Source: Chryseobacterium elymi (lineage in GTDB: Bacteria; Bacteroidota; Bacteroidia; Flavobacteriales; Weeksellaceae). From it: a DNA stretch of 64,000 nucleotides. The notes below the pieces were generated by a model. The model was given only the letters and a program-made list of their open reading frames with translations, did no database searches and had not been told where the DNA came from. Positions 55,285 to 63,452 of this stretch are shown here, one piece after another (position 1 is the stretch's first letter; every line of letters begins with the position of its first letter). The position numbers and the translations under genes are program-made. The DNA lies in contig NZ_QNUH01000007.1 in the NCBI RefSeq assembly GCF_003385495.1, forward strand, positions 1 through 64,000, read 5' to 3'.

Positions 55285-55833
55285 ATGGAAGAGTATATAG
55301 GAATTGTAAAGCTATTTGCTGGAAATTTTGCTCCTAGGGGTTGGATGTTCTGTGACGGAAGCTTACTAAGAATCTCAACTAATTCTGCATTATTTTCAAT
55401 CTTGGGAACCATTTACGGCGGTGACGGAGTCACTACTTTCGCCCTTCCAAACCTAAAAGGAAGAATGGCCGTTGGTGCCGGGAATGTGAACAGCAATGAA
55501 TATTATCCTTTGGGAGTCGTGGCAGGAACTACACAAAATACGATCATGGCACAAAATCTTCCAAGCATTGGGTCTGGCTTTCAGCTGAAAGTCGCGAATG
55601 CCAATGCAACCTTGCCTGCTCCATCTGTTAACACTTCCATTGCGATTACAGGAAACCAGATAGGAAGAGATTTTACGGCGATTCCAAGCTTTGTACAGGC
55701 TGATCCTGATACAGCTCTTAATCCAAGATCTATATCCTACGTCGGACAAAATCTTCCAATGAATAACATGCCACCTTATTTAGGGCTTAATTACATCATT
55801 TGTGTTGAGGGAATTTATCCTCCACGTGATTAA
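55285..55833 (+). CDS. Tail-collar (microcystin-dependent-like) protein
   Basis: A 182-residue protein with the phage tail-collar fold: MEEYIGIVKLFAGNFAPRGW, FCDGSLLRIS...ALFSILGTIYGGDGVTTFALPNLKGRM, and the C-terminal MPPYLGLNYIICVEGIYPPRD. No other phage gene is nearby. Such stand-alone collar proteins are common in Bacteroidota, often next to T9SS proteins as here. Function unknown. It is preceded by the conserved leader at 55200-55259. Confidence 0.85.
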   Translation: MEEYIGIVKLFAGNFAPRGWMFCDGSLLRISTNSALFSILGTIYGGDGVTTFALPNLKGRMAVGAGNVNSNEYYPLGVVAGTTQNTIMAQNLPSIGSGFQLKVANANATLPAPSVNTSIAITGNQIGRDFTAIPSFVQADPDTALNPRSISYVGQNLPMNNMPPYLGLNYIICVEGIYPPRD

Positions 55834-55859
55834 AAAACAACTTATTTAAAACCTAAATC

Positions 55860-56681
55860 ATGAAAAGATCTATTTTTTTAACTATCTGCAGTCTGTTCAT
55901 ATCTTTCTTTTCTTTTGGACAGACGAGTACAGAGCAATTTGAAACGGAATCTCACGGAAGTTCGAGTTTTACCGACAATGGGGTAATATTTAATGTTATC
56001 TCCCATGTAGGAACTTTTGATATTCAGGCTAACTACCCGGGTACAGGATGGAACGGAACATCTGTTGACAACAGGTATATTGACAACTCCAACGATGCTG
56101 CATCGCCGCCATCTTTCAGTATTAAAACCACATCAAACCTGTTTAAGGTCAACCGGTTCTGGATGTATCTTTCTGCTCTTAATCTGGATTTGACGGTGCA
56201 AGGAACGTTGACCGTTACAGGAAAATTGAGTGGAGTAACCAAATTTACCCAGACAAAAACTACAGGTTTTGCTGCTTCCATGACCCCTACGAACGGATAT
56301 ACCCTTATTGATCTCACCAATTTAAACGGCCAAAATTACTCAAATATCATTATTGATGAGCTAAGAATTACGCTAGGCGGAAACTATCGATATGCAGGAC
56401 TGGATGCTTTCACATGGGTAAAAGACACGGGTATTGTACTGGCAACGAATGAAATTGTTTTTTCACAAAAAGGTATGAGCATTTATCCAAATCCTACCAG
56501 CGGAGCTCTTTCTATTCAGGCAGAAGATAATACGCCGGCTGAAATTTACAGCCAGGATGGGAAATTGCTTAAAAAACTTGATATGAAGAAAGGAACCAAT
56601 CAGGCAGACATCTCGGAACTCCCGAATGGCGTTTACATCCTCAAAACTTTATCAGGATCTTCGAAAATAATTAAAAAGTAA
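55860..56681 (+). CDS. T9SS type A sorting-domain protein
   Basis: A 273-residue secreted protein: signal peptide (FLTICSLFISFFSFGQ), a beta-sandwich of about 180 residues with a DNGVIFNV...DIQANYPGTGW pattern that may bind a ligand, and a type A sorting domain (MSIYPNPTSGALSIQAED...GVYILKTLSGSSKIIKK). It starts 26 bases after the tail-collar gene, so both are probably one operon. Confidence 0.88.
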   Translation: MKRSIFLTICSLFISFFSFGQTSTEQFETESHGSSSFTDNGVIFNVISHVGTFDIQANYPGTGWNGTSVDNRYIDNSNDAASPPSFSIKTTSNLFKVNRFWMYLSALNLDLTVQGTLTVTGKLSGVTKFTQTKTTGFAASMTPTNGYTLIDLTNLNGQNYSNIIIDELRITLGGNYRYAGLDAFTWVKDTGIVLATNEIVFSQKGMSIYPNPTSGALSIQAEDNTPAEIYSQDGKLLKKLDMKKGTNQADISELPNGVYILKTLSGSSKIIKK

Positions 56682-56741
56682 AATTCCAAAACTTGTTTGT
56701 ACCACGAAAATATTCTAATGCATAAATGAAAATTTCCTTGA

Positions 56742-57443
56742 TTATTCAGGGGAATTTTGTTTTTTCAATGTCAAAATATATTTGTCAATGTACAGCTGTT
56801 TTTCTTTTGTTTTATACTGTTGAATATATCTCGGATGTTCAAGAACGGTCATTTTTTCAAACAGCTGAGCTTCTTTATTCAGTGCCGAAATAAATTCTGA
56901 ATTCTTTTTACCGAGAACAAAAACTTCGGAAGTATCCACACCCAGACTGATATGCTTCTTCAGAGAATCGATCATAAAATCTTTTACGGACTCAAAGAGT
57001 GTTCTATCATCATAATAATTGGCGTTCATCCAACCGGTTTTTGTTTTTCGTACAATAGCCAGCGGAAAGGGTGAATTGATATAAACATCTTTGTAAAATT
57101 CCTCTGCTCCTCCATATTCTGTGATCATATCATACATGAAAACCGAAGAAACTTCATGAGTACGGGCCGATTCCATTGTAATTCCACAGACAGCTTCCAG
57201 CCTTTTGGTATCGGTAAACGGAACGCCCGTCACTCCTGCTCCATGCCGGCTGGGATTGATCCCTATCAGAAATTTCCTCGGGCTAAAATCATTATAGTAT
57301 TTGTGATAAAATTCCTCCATGACGGTCATCGTTTCCGGATTGTCCAGATACGGATTCATAGCTTCAAAACCTTCAGGAAGGTTTCCTGAAAACTGAAGGT
57401 TTTTATTGAATTCTATGACTTTATCGGCGAACGTTTTATTCAT
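56742..57443 (-). CDS. SMUG2-type uracil-DNA glycosylase family protein
   Basis: A 233-residue protein of the uracil-DNA glycosylase superfamily, predicted to excise damaged bases. The active-site loop is FLIGINPSRHGAGVTGVPF, and the second motif is VLEHPRYIQQYK near the C-terminus. The ATG at 57443 gives MNKTFADKVIEFN; the longer frame to 57698 runs through the DUF4241 gene and is rejected. It overlaps that gene by 8 bases. Confidence 0.82.
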   Translation of the reverse strand: MNKTFADKVIEFNKNLQFSGNLPEGFEAMNPYLDNPETMTVMEEFYHKYYNDFSPRKFLIGINPSRHGAGVTGVPFTDTKRLEAVCGITMESARTHEVSSVFMYDMITEYGGAEEFYKDVYINSPFPLAIVRKTKTGWMNANYYDDRTLFESVKDFMIDSLKKHISLGVDTSEVFVLGKKNSEFISALNKEAQLFEKMTVLEHPRYIQQYKTKEKQLYIDKYILTLKKQNSPE

Positions 57444-58167
57444 CCTCTTCATCTTCATCATCAGACAATGCCAGTTCAATATCGATAAACTGAATATACA
57501 GTCCGCAGATTTCCCCTTTTTCATCGTATGCGAAATAAACAGGATAACCTCCATCTCCAAAACCGCTTGCAAACATAGGAATATGATACTCTGTATTGGG
57601 AATTTTCCAGTTGATCCAATCTCCCAATTCTCTCTGGTTTTGCGGATGCTCTTTGTAACTCTGTGCAAACTGCCCGGCAAAATAATCATCGTAAACATTT
57701 TCTACATTCACTTCGGTAAGAAACTTATCAAAATGAGGAAGCACTTCTGCATCGGTAATACATCCCAATCCCGCATCTACCATGAATCCGAAGTAGTCGC
57801 CTTCATTTAAATCTTCAAGATTTTCTATCCCGATCAGCGCTTCTCTGTAAAGAACCGGCTTTTCTTTGGTAAATTCCACTTTCACAGCAGCATAACGATT
57901 GCCCCATTCTTCTGATTTTACCACAGCAATTTTCACAGGAAAATCTCCTTTCGGGGCCTGTACGAAATAGGGTTTTTCTCCTGCATTTAAAAAGACCAAC
58001 GGATCTCTTACAATTACTTTTCCGGACGGCAGGGAAACATTCCCGATCTCCATGACTTCCATTTTCTGCTCCAGAATTTCATCCGAGGTAAAATAAGTTT
58101 CCAAATCTACGGGACAGGTAAGAATATCTTTTACCTCTTCCCATTTTTGCATCCAGCTTTCGTTCAT
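57436..58167 (-). CDS. DUF4241 protein
   Basis: A 243-residue protein with DUF4241 features: GKVIVRDPLVFLNAGEKPYFVQAPKGDFPV, YFGFMVDAGLGCITDAE and FGDGGYPVYFAYDEKGEICGLYIQFID. The tail is strongly acidic (DDEDEEDE). This family is often found among immunity-type proteins. It lies between SMUG2 and a SMI1/KNR4 gene on the same strand. Confidence 0.8.
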   Translation of the reverse strand: MNESWMQKWEEVKDILTCPVDLETYFTSDEILEQKMEVMEIGNVSLPSGKVIVRDPLVFLNAGEKPYFVQAPKGDFPVKIAVVKSEEWGNRYAAVKVEFTKEKPVLYREALIGIENLEDLNEGDYFGFMVDAGLGCITDAEVLPHFDKFLTEVNVENVYDDYFAGQFAQSYKEHPQNQRELGDWINWKIPNTEYHIPMFASGFGDGGYPVYFAYDEKGEICGLYIQFIDIELALSDDEDEEDE

Positions 58168-58216
58168 TGTTTTTATTTTTTGTGATCTGATTTAAAGTTT
58201 AAAAGTACCTGTTTAT

Positions 58217-58753
58217 TTATTCACCGTCAAATTCTTCTTCAGATTTCAACCCTTTTATGAAAGTTTCAAAGTCTTTGGCCAGAAATATCTTTTTATAATC
58301 AGCTTCCTGATCAATGTGAACCACTTCCGGCTCACCGTCTTTTCCGCACTTGGAATAATCCAGCAAAACCATATCATGCCCCGCCGAAGGACAATCACAG
58401 ATGTAAATACCGATTGCAGGATATCCCCATTCCTCAATCATAAACTGACTTCCAAGTTCTCCACAGATGGAATAGGTTTTCTCTCTTCCGATACCCATAA
58501 TTCCGGTAATCGCAATATGATCATCCGCCCATGAATTTTCTTCTGATGTAGGAAAGCAGGATTTATCAACCAATCCGCCATTCTGCAGTCTCATCAGTTC
58601 TATATAAGAAGCCGGAAGTTTGTAGCCAAGCTCTTCTTCTACGGAAGCAATGAGCTCATCATCCGGAAACGGTTCGATATAATCTCTTACAGAATAGCTG
58701 CTTTCGTTCCAGAAATCCGTAAAGTCAAAGTCTTTGAAAAATTGTAGTTCCAT
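58217..58753 (-). CDS. SMI1/KNR4 family protein
   Basis: A 178-residue SMI1/KNR4-fold protein (LIASVEEELGYKLPASYIELMRLQNGG, GDILxx-type EEWGYPAIGIYICDCPSAGHDMVLLDYS). Members often protect against secreted toxins, but many have unknown roles. No toxin gene is nearby. Confidence 0.85.
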   Translation of the reverse strand: MELQFFKDFDFTDFWNESSYSVRDYIEPFPDDELIASVEEELGYKLPASYIELMRLQNGGLVDKSCFPTSEENSWADDHIAITGIMGIGREKTYSICGELGSQFMIEEWGYPAIGIYICDCPSAGHDMVLLDYSKCGKDGEPEVVHIDQEADYKKIFLAKDFETFIKGLKSEEEFDGE

Positions 58754-58851
58754 ATTTTGTCTTAAATAAGTAAGATTTTGATTGTACTGTAAAAGTAATT
58801 ATCATTTTTAATAAAACCTTTTCCTGGACTAAGATTTTTAATGCAGCAAAT

Positions 58852-58866
58852 ATCCTTGGCAAGGAT
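58852..58866. repeat. REP-like palindrome remnant
   Basis: ATCCTTG-G-CAAGGAT, 15 bases past the transposase stop. Its core matches the start of the larger palindromes at 59538 and 59896 (ATCCTTGTCAAGG). Confidence 0.5.
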
Positions 58867-58881
58867 TCCAAGAAACTTAGA

Positions 58882-59499
58882 TTAAAACTCATAATCAAGA
58901 TCAACAACCTTTTGATGTGACAGTATAAAATTTTCTCTGTTATCAAATAATTCAATAACCTCATCCCTTTTCAATAAAGTTTTCGAATCACTCAAAATAG
59001 ATGGGTAAGAGGAAAAATTGTATTTTGAAAACTCACTCGTTAAAAAATGATTTTGTGGATTTTGATGAATATACCTCACTGCATTAATTAAATATTGATC
59101 CGACATGATCAATTTTCTTTTAAATGGAGATTCAATAAGAGCTCCGTGTCTTTTATTTTCTTTGTTAAAAGCCTGAGAATAAGAATTGAAAACCCGGGCA
59201 AAATGTTTTGAGAAAATATTCCGAGGTGAATAAAGTCCGTTGCAGGCCTTGTCAAGGTTTTGAACCTTAACAAGCTTATTTAGTTCAAAGTTAGATTTTA
59301 CCTTAACTAAAAGATGAAAATGATTAGGCATGAGACAATACGCATACACATCACAAACGGGAATAAGAAATTCAGATATTTTACTGAGAAAGAACAAGTA
59401 ATTCCGATCTGTTTTAAAAATATTCTCTCCGTTGATTCCACGATTATAAATGTGATAAAAACGATCTGCTTCTATTGGAGTAGTTCTAATATTTGTCAT
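58882..59499 (-). CDS. REP-associated tyrosine transposase (Y1, IS200-like)
   Basis: A 205-residue HUH nuclease. The N-terminal RFYHIYNRGINGENIF, the HUH pair in YCLMPNHFHLLVKV, and the catalytic tyrosine in AVRYIHQNP are present. RAYT-family proteins act on palindromic repeats, and a palindrome of one family lies on both sides of this gene and also inside it. It appears intact. Confidence 0.88.
   Translation of the reverse strand: MTNIRTTPIEADRFYHIYNRGINGENIFKTDRNYLFFLSKISEFLIPVCDVYAYCLMPNHFHLLVKVKSNFELNKLVKVQNLDKACNGLYSPRNIFSKHFARVFNSYSQAFNKENKRHGALIESPFKRKLIMSDQYLINAVRYIHQNPQNHFLTSEFSKYNFSSYPSILSDSKTLLKRDEVIELFDNRENFILSHQKVVDLDYEF
59247..59275. repeat. REP-like palindrome copy inside the transposase
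   Basis: This matches the palindrome at 59538 in 27 of 29 positions, but lies in the coding sequence (in the segment encoding LVKVQNLDKACNG). The two changed bases break perfect symmetry. Confidence 0.6.
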
Positions 59500-59537
59500 C
59501 GTATTTTGTGTTTTTGTTTAACCCTTAATTCTTTTAT

Positions 59538-59566
59538 CCTTGTCAAGGTTTTGAACCTTGACAAGG
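59538..59566. repeat. REP-like perfect palindrome
   Basis: A 29-base palindrome: CCTTGTCAAGGTT, centre TTG, then the exact complement. It lies 39 bases upstream of the transposase start and recurs at 59896. It is followed by a terminator at 59572-59604. Confidence 0.8.
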
Positions 59567-59571
59567 ATAAT

Positions 59572-59604
59572 AAAAAAAATCCCTTTCAGTAAAACCGTAA
59601 GGGA
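59572..59604 (-). terminator. Terminator of the six-cysteine peptide gene
   Basis: On the minus strand TCCCTT pairs with AAGGGA around a 13-base loop, followed by a T-run. It lies 21 bases past the stop at 59625. It belongs to a duplicated block (see 59928-59961). Confidence 0.75.
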
Positions 59605-59624
59605 CAATAAATTTATATTTTATT

Positions 59625-59786
59625 TTAAGAATCAGCACATATATAACATGCTCTTGGAATATCCGGCCATCTTCCAGGGAGACAACAACTTCCCGGAGGG
59701 CAAGAATTGGGCAAACAAGCCCAGTTTGGACCGGCACCTTTAACAGATCTCAATTGGTTTCTTGAAAGTTTTTTTAAATTTTTCAT
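59625..59786 (-). CDS. Six-cysteine bacteriocin-like peptide
   Basis: A 53-residue peptide with leader MKNLKKLSRNQLRSVKGAG, which has the double-glycine-type layout (Gly-Ala) and closely resembles the leader at 30421. The core contains six cysteines: Cys24, 29, 34, 35, 48 and 51, suggesting a compact disulfide-rich fold. No modification or export gene is beside it; the C39 exporter at 30647 may act in trans. It lies between two copies of a terminator-plus-palindrome repeat and has the conserved 5' leader seen at 55200. It is in a different frame from the longer open frame at 59543-59737. Confidence 0.78.
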   Translation of the reverse strand: MKNLKKLSRNQLRSVKGAGPNWACLPNSCPPGSCCLPGRWPDIPRACYICADS

Positions 59787-59808
59787 AGCAATTAGTTTTT
59801 AATGTTTT

Positions 59809-59881
59809 TTTCCTACTCTATATGCTTTTCGGATTTCGCCTATTAAAGTTACTAATTTTAATATAAACTTTATTTTAAGCA
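59809..59881 (-). promoter_or_regulatory. Conserved two-part 5' leader, copy B
   Basis: The same element as 55200-55259. GGCGAAATCCGAAAAGC is at 59824-59840 and AGAGTAGGAAA at 59809-59819 (minus strand), 22 bases before the ATG. The enclosing stem is TGCTT/AAGCA (59877-59881 with 59823-59827), where one G-C pair of copy A is replaced by U-A, a possible compensatory change. Confidence 0.5.
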
Positions 59882-59895
59882 GTTGACTTCTTAAC

Positions 59896-59924
59896 CCTTG
59901 TCAAGGTTTTGAACCTTGACAAGG
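59896..59924. repeat. REP-like perfect palindrome, second copy
   Basis: Identical over 29 bases to 59538-59566. Together with the next hairpin it forms a repeat unit of about 85-90 bases present twice, on either side of the peptide gene. Confidence 0.8.
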
Positions 59925-59927
59925 ACC

Positions 59928-59961
59928 ATAAAAAATCCCTTTCAGTAAAAACCAAAAGGGA
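59928..59961 (-). terminator. Terminator of paaZ
   Basis: On the minus strand TCCCTTT pairs with AAAGGGA (59936-59942 with 59955-59961) and is followed by a T-run, 26 bases past the paaZ stop. It is a near-copy of 59572-59604. Confidence 0.75.
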
Positions 59962-59986
59962 CTATAAATTTAAGTTATATTTTAAA

Positions 59987-62482
59987 TCAAATCAATCCGA
60001 ACTGCTCGAAGTGGTGCGTAAAATGCTTTTTGTGCATCAGCTCCCACATTTCTTTATTCAGTTTTCCGAACACGAAGTTCATATGCTCAGCCTGTGGATT
60101 TTCTCTGTAATAGACTGTAAATCTCTGTAAGTTATCCAGGAAAGACTGCTTGGCAGCATCCAGATTTTTATGCTTTAATTCCAGTAAGGTTTCATCTTCA
60201 GCCAGGAATGGAGCAGGGAAATCTTTCGGCATTTTTCTATGGTTATAAAGAGAGTCCTGCCATTTTTCCAATTGCTCTTCCGGTGTAAAACATTTGTCAG
60301 CTTCCGGTTCGCCTAAACTTACCAGAACTCCATGTTCCAGATGTTCAATCATTTGCTGAGGAGACATTTTTCCCCAGTTTGTCGGTGCGCTTTCTGTTAA
60401 ACCACCCAATATTTTCTGAACATTTTTCACATTCAGATCGATGAAAGGAGATTGTTTTGCCACCAATGTTAAGATCGTCGCTACACAAACGATCTCATCT
60501 CTCTGGTTTACCACTTCCACCAACCATTTTACAACGCCGGAAGGAATGTTTCTTCCTTTTACGCCTCTGTTTATTTTTTCTTTTGCCGTTAAATAAACGG
60601 TGATCGTATCTCCTGCATATACCGGTTTAAAGAATGAACAGTTTTCCAAACCGTAGTTTGCAATAACAGGTCCTTTTTTTCCTGAAACGAACAGCCCTGC
60701 TGCTGCAGAAAGGATGAAATATCCGTGGGCTACTGTTTTATCGAAAATAGTTCCGGTTAAGCTTGTAGCATCGGTATGGGCATAGAAATGATCCCAAGAA
60801 ACGTTGGAAAAATTAACGATATCTGCATCAGTAACCGTTCTTCCGGCCGTTTCCAATGAATCTCCTACCTCAACTTCTTCGAAATATTTCTGGAACGGAT
60901 GCTTGTCTGAGAATTTTTTCTCTGCACCCTGCTGATATACTTTTGTAATTGCTTTCAATACATCCGGAGAACCCTGAATCGCTGTTTTCTGAAGAAAGAA
61001 ATGAAGACCGTTCAGTCCGCCCATCTCCTCGCCTCCACCAGCTCTACCGGGACCACCGTGCATCAGTGTAGGCAGCGGTGAACCGTGACCTGTACTTTCT
61101 TTGGCGTTATCTCTGTTCAGAACAAAAATTCTGCCGTGCTGGGAAGCCATTTTCCATGAAGTTTCTGCGATAAAGGTTTCGTCGTGGGAAATAATAGATC
61201 CTACCAAGCTTCCTTTTCCTCTTTTAGCAAGAGCCGCAGCTTCTTCGGCATCTTTGTAAGGCATTAACGTAGAAACCGGTCCGAACGCTTCTACATCGTG
61301 AGAGATGTTTTTCTCGAAAGGTTTATCGTTTAAGAACAGTTTCGGGCTCATGAATGCACCGTTATCATAGTCTGCATCTACAAGTTCATGTTTTCCGTCG
61401 TAAACTAATTCTGTTTCTGATTTTAAAATATTTACTTTTCTAACGACCTCATCGTACTGCTGTTTTCCTACCAGTGACCCCATTCTGGTTTCTCTGCTCA
61501 ACGGGTTTCCGATTTTGGTTTGATCTAAAGCTTTAGATAAGGCATTCTGAACATCTCCGATCAGGTGTTCAGGAACAATAATTCTTCTGATCGCTGTACA
61601 TTTCTGACCTGCTTTTGTGGTCATTTCATTACGTACTTCTTTGATGAAGAGATCAAATTCCGGAGTTCCCGGTTTTGCATCCAAACCTAAAATGGAACAG
61701 TTCAGGGAATCTGCTTCCATATTGAAACGCACTGCATTTCCTGCGATAGATGGCATTGATTTCAGTTTTCTTCCAGTATGGGCAGAACCGGTGAACAATA
61801 CGGAATCACCATCCTGAACATAATCCAGTATATTTCCCGGCTCACCGCAAACCAATTGAAGGGCACCTTCCGGAAGTACTCCACTTTCGATCATATCCTG
61901 GAAAACAGCATTCGTCAGGTAAGAACCGTAAGGAGATGGTTTTACAATAGAAGGAACACCTGCCAACAGGGATGTTGATAATTTTTCCAACATTCCCCAA
62001 ACCGGAAAATTGTAGGCATTGATCTGTATAGAAACCCCTTCACTTGGTGTAAGAATGTGAGTTCCCAGAAAAGTTCCGTTGGCAGAGATTTTCTGAGTTT
62101 CGCCATCCACCCAGAACGGAGTGTTGGGAAGCATTCTTTTTGCCAATCCGGAATAGGTAAAGAAAGTACCGAAACCTCCTTCTATATCTACCCATGAATC
62201 TGCGTGGGTAGCTCCAGTTTTATATGATAATTCGTAATATTTTTTCTTTCTTTCCAAAAGATAAAGAGCCACTTTTTTCAGCATCTCTCCTCTGTCATAA
62301 AACGTCATGGAAGAAAGGTTTTTGTAGCCTACTGTTCTTCCGTAGTCAAGAGCTTGTTCAAAATTAAGCCCTTCTGTATCTGAAACAGCAACCTGCTCGC
62401 CTGTAACGGCATTGTATAAAGGAACTCCGTTTCCGGTACCTTCTACCCATTCTCCGTAGATGTAATTTTTCAGTTTTTCCAT
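59987..62482 (-). CDS. paaZ: PaaZ, phenylacetate ring-cleavage enzyme, with C-terminal DinB-like domain
   Basis: A bifunctional enzyme of aerobic phenylacetate breakdown: it opens oxepin-CoA and oxidises the resulting aldehyde. Residues 1 to about 520 are aldehyde dehydrogenase (Glu in FNMEADSLN, Cys in AGQKCTAIRR). About 545-680 are an R-hydratase (MaoC-like) domain with WDHFYAHTDATSL and TVAHGYF. E. coli PaaZ ends near 681; here about 145 more residues follow with WGKMSPQQMIEHLEHG and KHFTHHFEQFGLI, which match the DUF1569/DinB fold. No other paa gene is in the window. Confidence 0.92.
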   Translation of the reverse strand: MEKLKNYIYGEWVEGTGNGVPLYNAVTGEQVAVSDTEGLNFEQALDYGRTVGYKNLSSMTFYDRGEMLKKVALYLLERKKKYYELSYKTGATHADSWVDIEGGFGTFFTYSGLAKRMLPNTPFWVDGETQKISANGTFLGTHILTPSEGVSIQINAYNFPVWGMLEKLSTSLLAGVPSIVKPSPYGSYLTNAVFQDMIESGVLPEGALQLVCGEPGNILDYVQDGDSVLFTGSAHTGRKLKSMPSIAGNAVRFNMEADSLNCSILGLDAKPGTPEFDLFIKEVRNEMTTKAGQKCTAIRRIIVPEHLIGDVQNALSKALDQTKIGNPLSRETRMGSLVGKQQYDEVVRKVNILKSETELVYDGKHELVDADYDNGAFMSPKLFLNDKPFEKNISHDVEAFGPVSTLMPYKDAEEAAALAKRGKGSLVGSIISHDETFIAETSWKMASQHGRIFVLNRDNAKESTGHGSPLPTLMHGGPGRAGGGEEMGGLNGLHFFLQKTAIQGSPDVLKAITKVYQQGAEKKFSDKHPFQKYFEEVEVGDSLETAGRTVTDADIVNFSNVSWDHFYAHTDATSLTGTIFDKTVAHGYFILSAAAGLFVSGKKGPVIANYGLENCSFFKPVYAGDTITVYLTAKEKINRGVKGRNIPSGVVKWLVEVVNQRDEIVCVATILTLVAKQSPFIDLNVKNVQKILGGLTESAPTNWGKMSPQQMIEHLEHGVLVSLGEPEADKCFTPEEQLEKWQDSLYNHRKMPKDFPAPFLAEDETLLELKHKNLDAAKQSFLDNLQRFTVYYRENPQAEHMNFVFGKLNKEMWELMHKKHFTHHFEQFGLI

Positions 62483-62536
62483 ATTATTTTTAACTTTTTA
62501 TTTCTTTTTAATGTCTTAAAAATCCTACTTTTCTTT

Positions 62537-62570
62537 AAACCTTATAGGGTTTTAAAAACCTATAAGGTTT
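62537..62570. repeat. Palindrome near the second RAYT
   Basis: AAACCTTATAGG (62537-62548) with its exact complement (62559-62570) around a 10-base loop. It lies 10 bases past the stop of the RAYT remnant, differs in sequence from the palindromes near 59.5 kb, and probably belongs to that element. Confidence 0.7.
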
Positions 62571-62579
62571 GCGAACCAT

Positions 62580-63159
62580 TTATTCTAAATTCATAAAATC
62601 ATATTCTACACTAGATTTATGATAACCAAGGAAGTCCTCTTTTGAATCGAAGTATTTCAACATTTCTTCTCTTTCAATGCTACTAGGCTTTTCCACATTT
62701 GTGTAAGAATTATATGAAGAGTATTTCCATTTTTCAGCCTGACTGACAAAACCAAGATGTACAGGATTATTATGAATATAATGCAATAATTTAAGCAAAT
62801 ATTTTTCATCCTGAACTCTCTTCCTTCTCAGGAAATCTAGAAAGAGAGTCCCCTTTCCTATTATACCTTTTGTTGTAGGCTTTAGCATAGCTATTCAGAA
62901 AATTACTGAATGGCTTCATTAAATATTGATGCTCATCATCAATATTATCAGCAACTAAGTCTTTAAATCTTATTAATAAATGAAAATGATTTGGCATCAA
63001 ACAATAAGCATAGATTTCTGCTACTGGAATAATATATTTTAATAACCTAGCCAGAAAATACTGATAGTTACTATCCTCTACGAATAGCAAATCTTTTCCG
63101 TTGGCATGCGAGTATATATGATAAATATATCCGGACTCAAAATGCTCTGCGATGGTCAT
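62580..63159 (-). pseudogene. Frameshifted REP-associated transposase
   Basis: The N-terminal half (GYIYHIYSHANGKDLLFVED, HUH motif YCLMPNHFHLLIRF, up to NKRYNRKG) and the C-terminal half (TLFLDFLRRKRVQDE, tyrosine in LLHYIHNNPVHLG) are in different frames. Removing one base from the CCCC run at 62850-62853 restores a single protein of about 190 residues. Either a real inactivating frameshift or a sequencing error in a homopolymer. Confidence 0.78.
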
Positions 63160-63182
63160 TTCTTCTTTATTAATTCTAAAGT

Positions 63183-63452
63183 TTATTTTTTAACAATGAG
63201 TTGTACTATTTTCCTTCCTGCAACAAACAGTAACAACAGAATAAGGGAAAAATCCAGGATCAGGACTGCATCCACAAACAGGGTATATAAAAAATCCTCC
63301 TGTTTCAGCTTTCTGATCACTTGTTCTGATTCTACATGTTCCAGTGCATCGGAAATACCCATTGATTTCCATAACAGATAGAACCCCGCATAATTGATCC
63401 CGACTACGGCAATCAACAGGAAAATCCAATATTTCTTTAGACGATCTATCAT
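63183..63452 (-). CDS. Two-helix membrane protein
   Basis: An 89-residue protein with two membrane helices (WIFLLIAVVGINYAGFYLL and LFVDAVLILDFSLILLLLFVAG) separated by a charged loop. No family is recognised. It begins 1 base after the stop of the DUF6624 gene upstream, so it is probably translated with it. Confidence 0.65.
   Translation of the reverse strand: MIDRLKKYWIFLLIAVVGINYAGFYLLWKSMGISDALEHVESEQVIRKLKQEDFLYTLFVDAVLILDFSLILLLLFVAGRKIVQLIVKK

Noticed and set aside
55285..55833. Tail-collar protein as evidence of a prophage
   Set aside because: No capsid, portal, terminase or other tail genes are nearby; it is a stand-alone gene.
57444..57698. N-terminal extension of the SMUG2 gene
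   Set aside because: It lies wholly inside the DUF4241 gene in another frame and has no similarity to the glycosylase family.
59543..59737. Longer minus-strand frame over the six-cysteine peptide
   Set aside because: It lacks a leader, runs through the terminator, and the other frame gives a clear leader and six-cysteine core.
59538..59924. CRISPR-like array from the repeated palindromes
   Set aside because: Only two exact copies 330 bases apart, with a gene and terminator between them and no cas genes.
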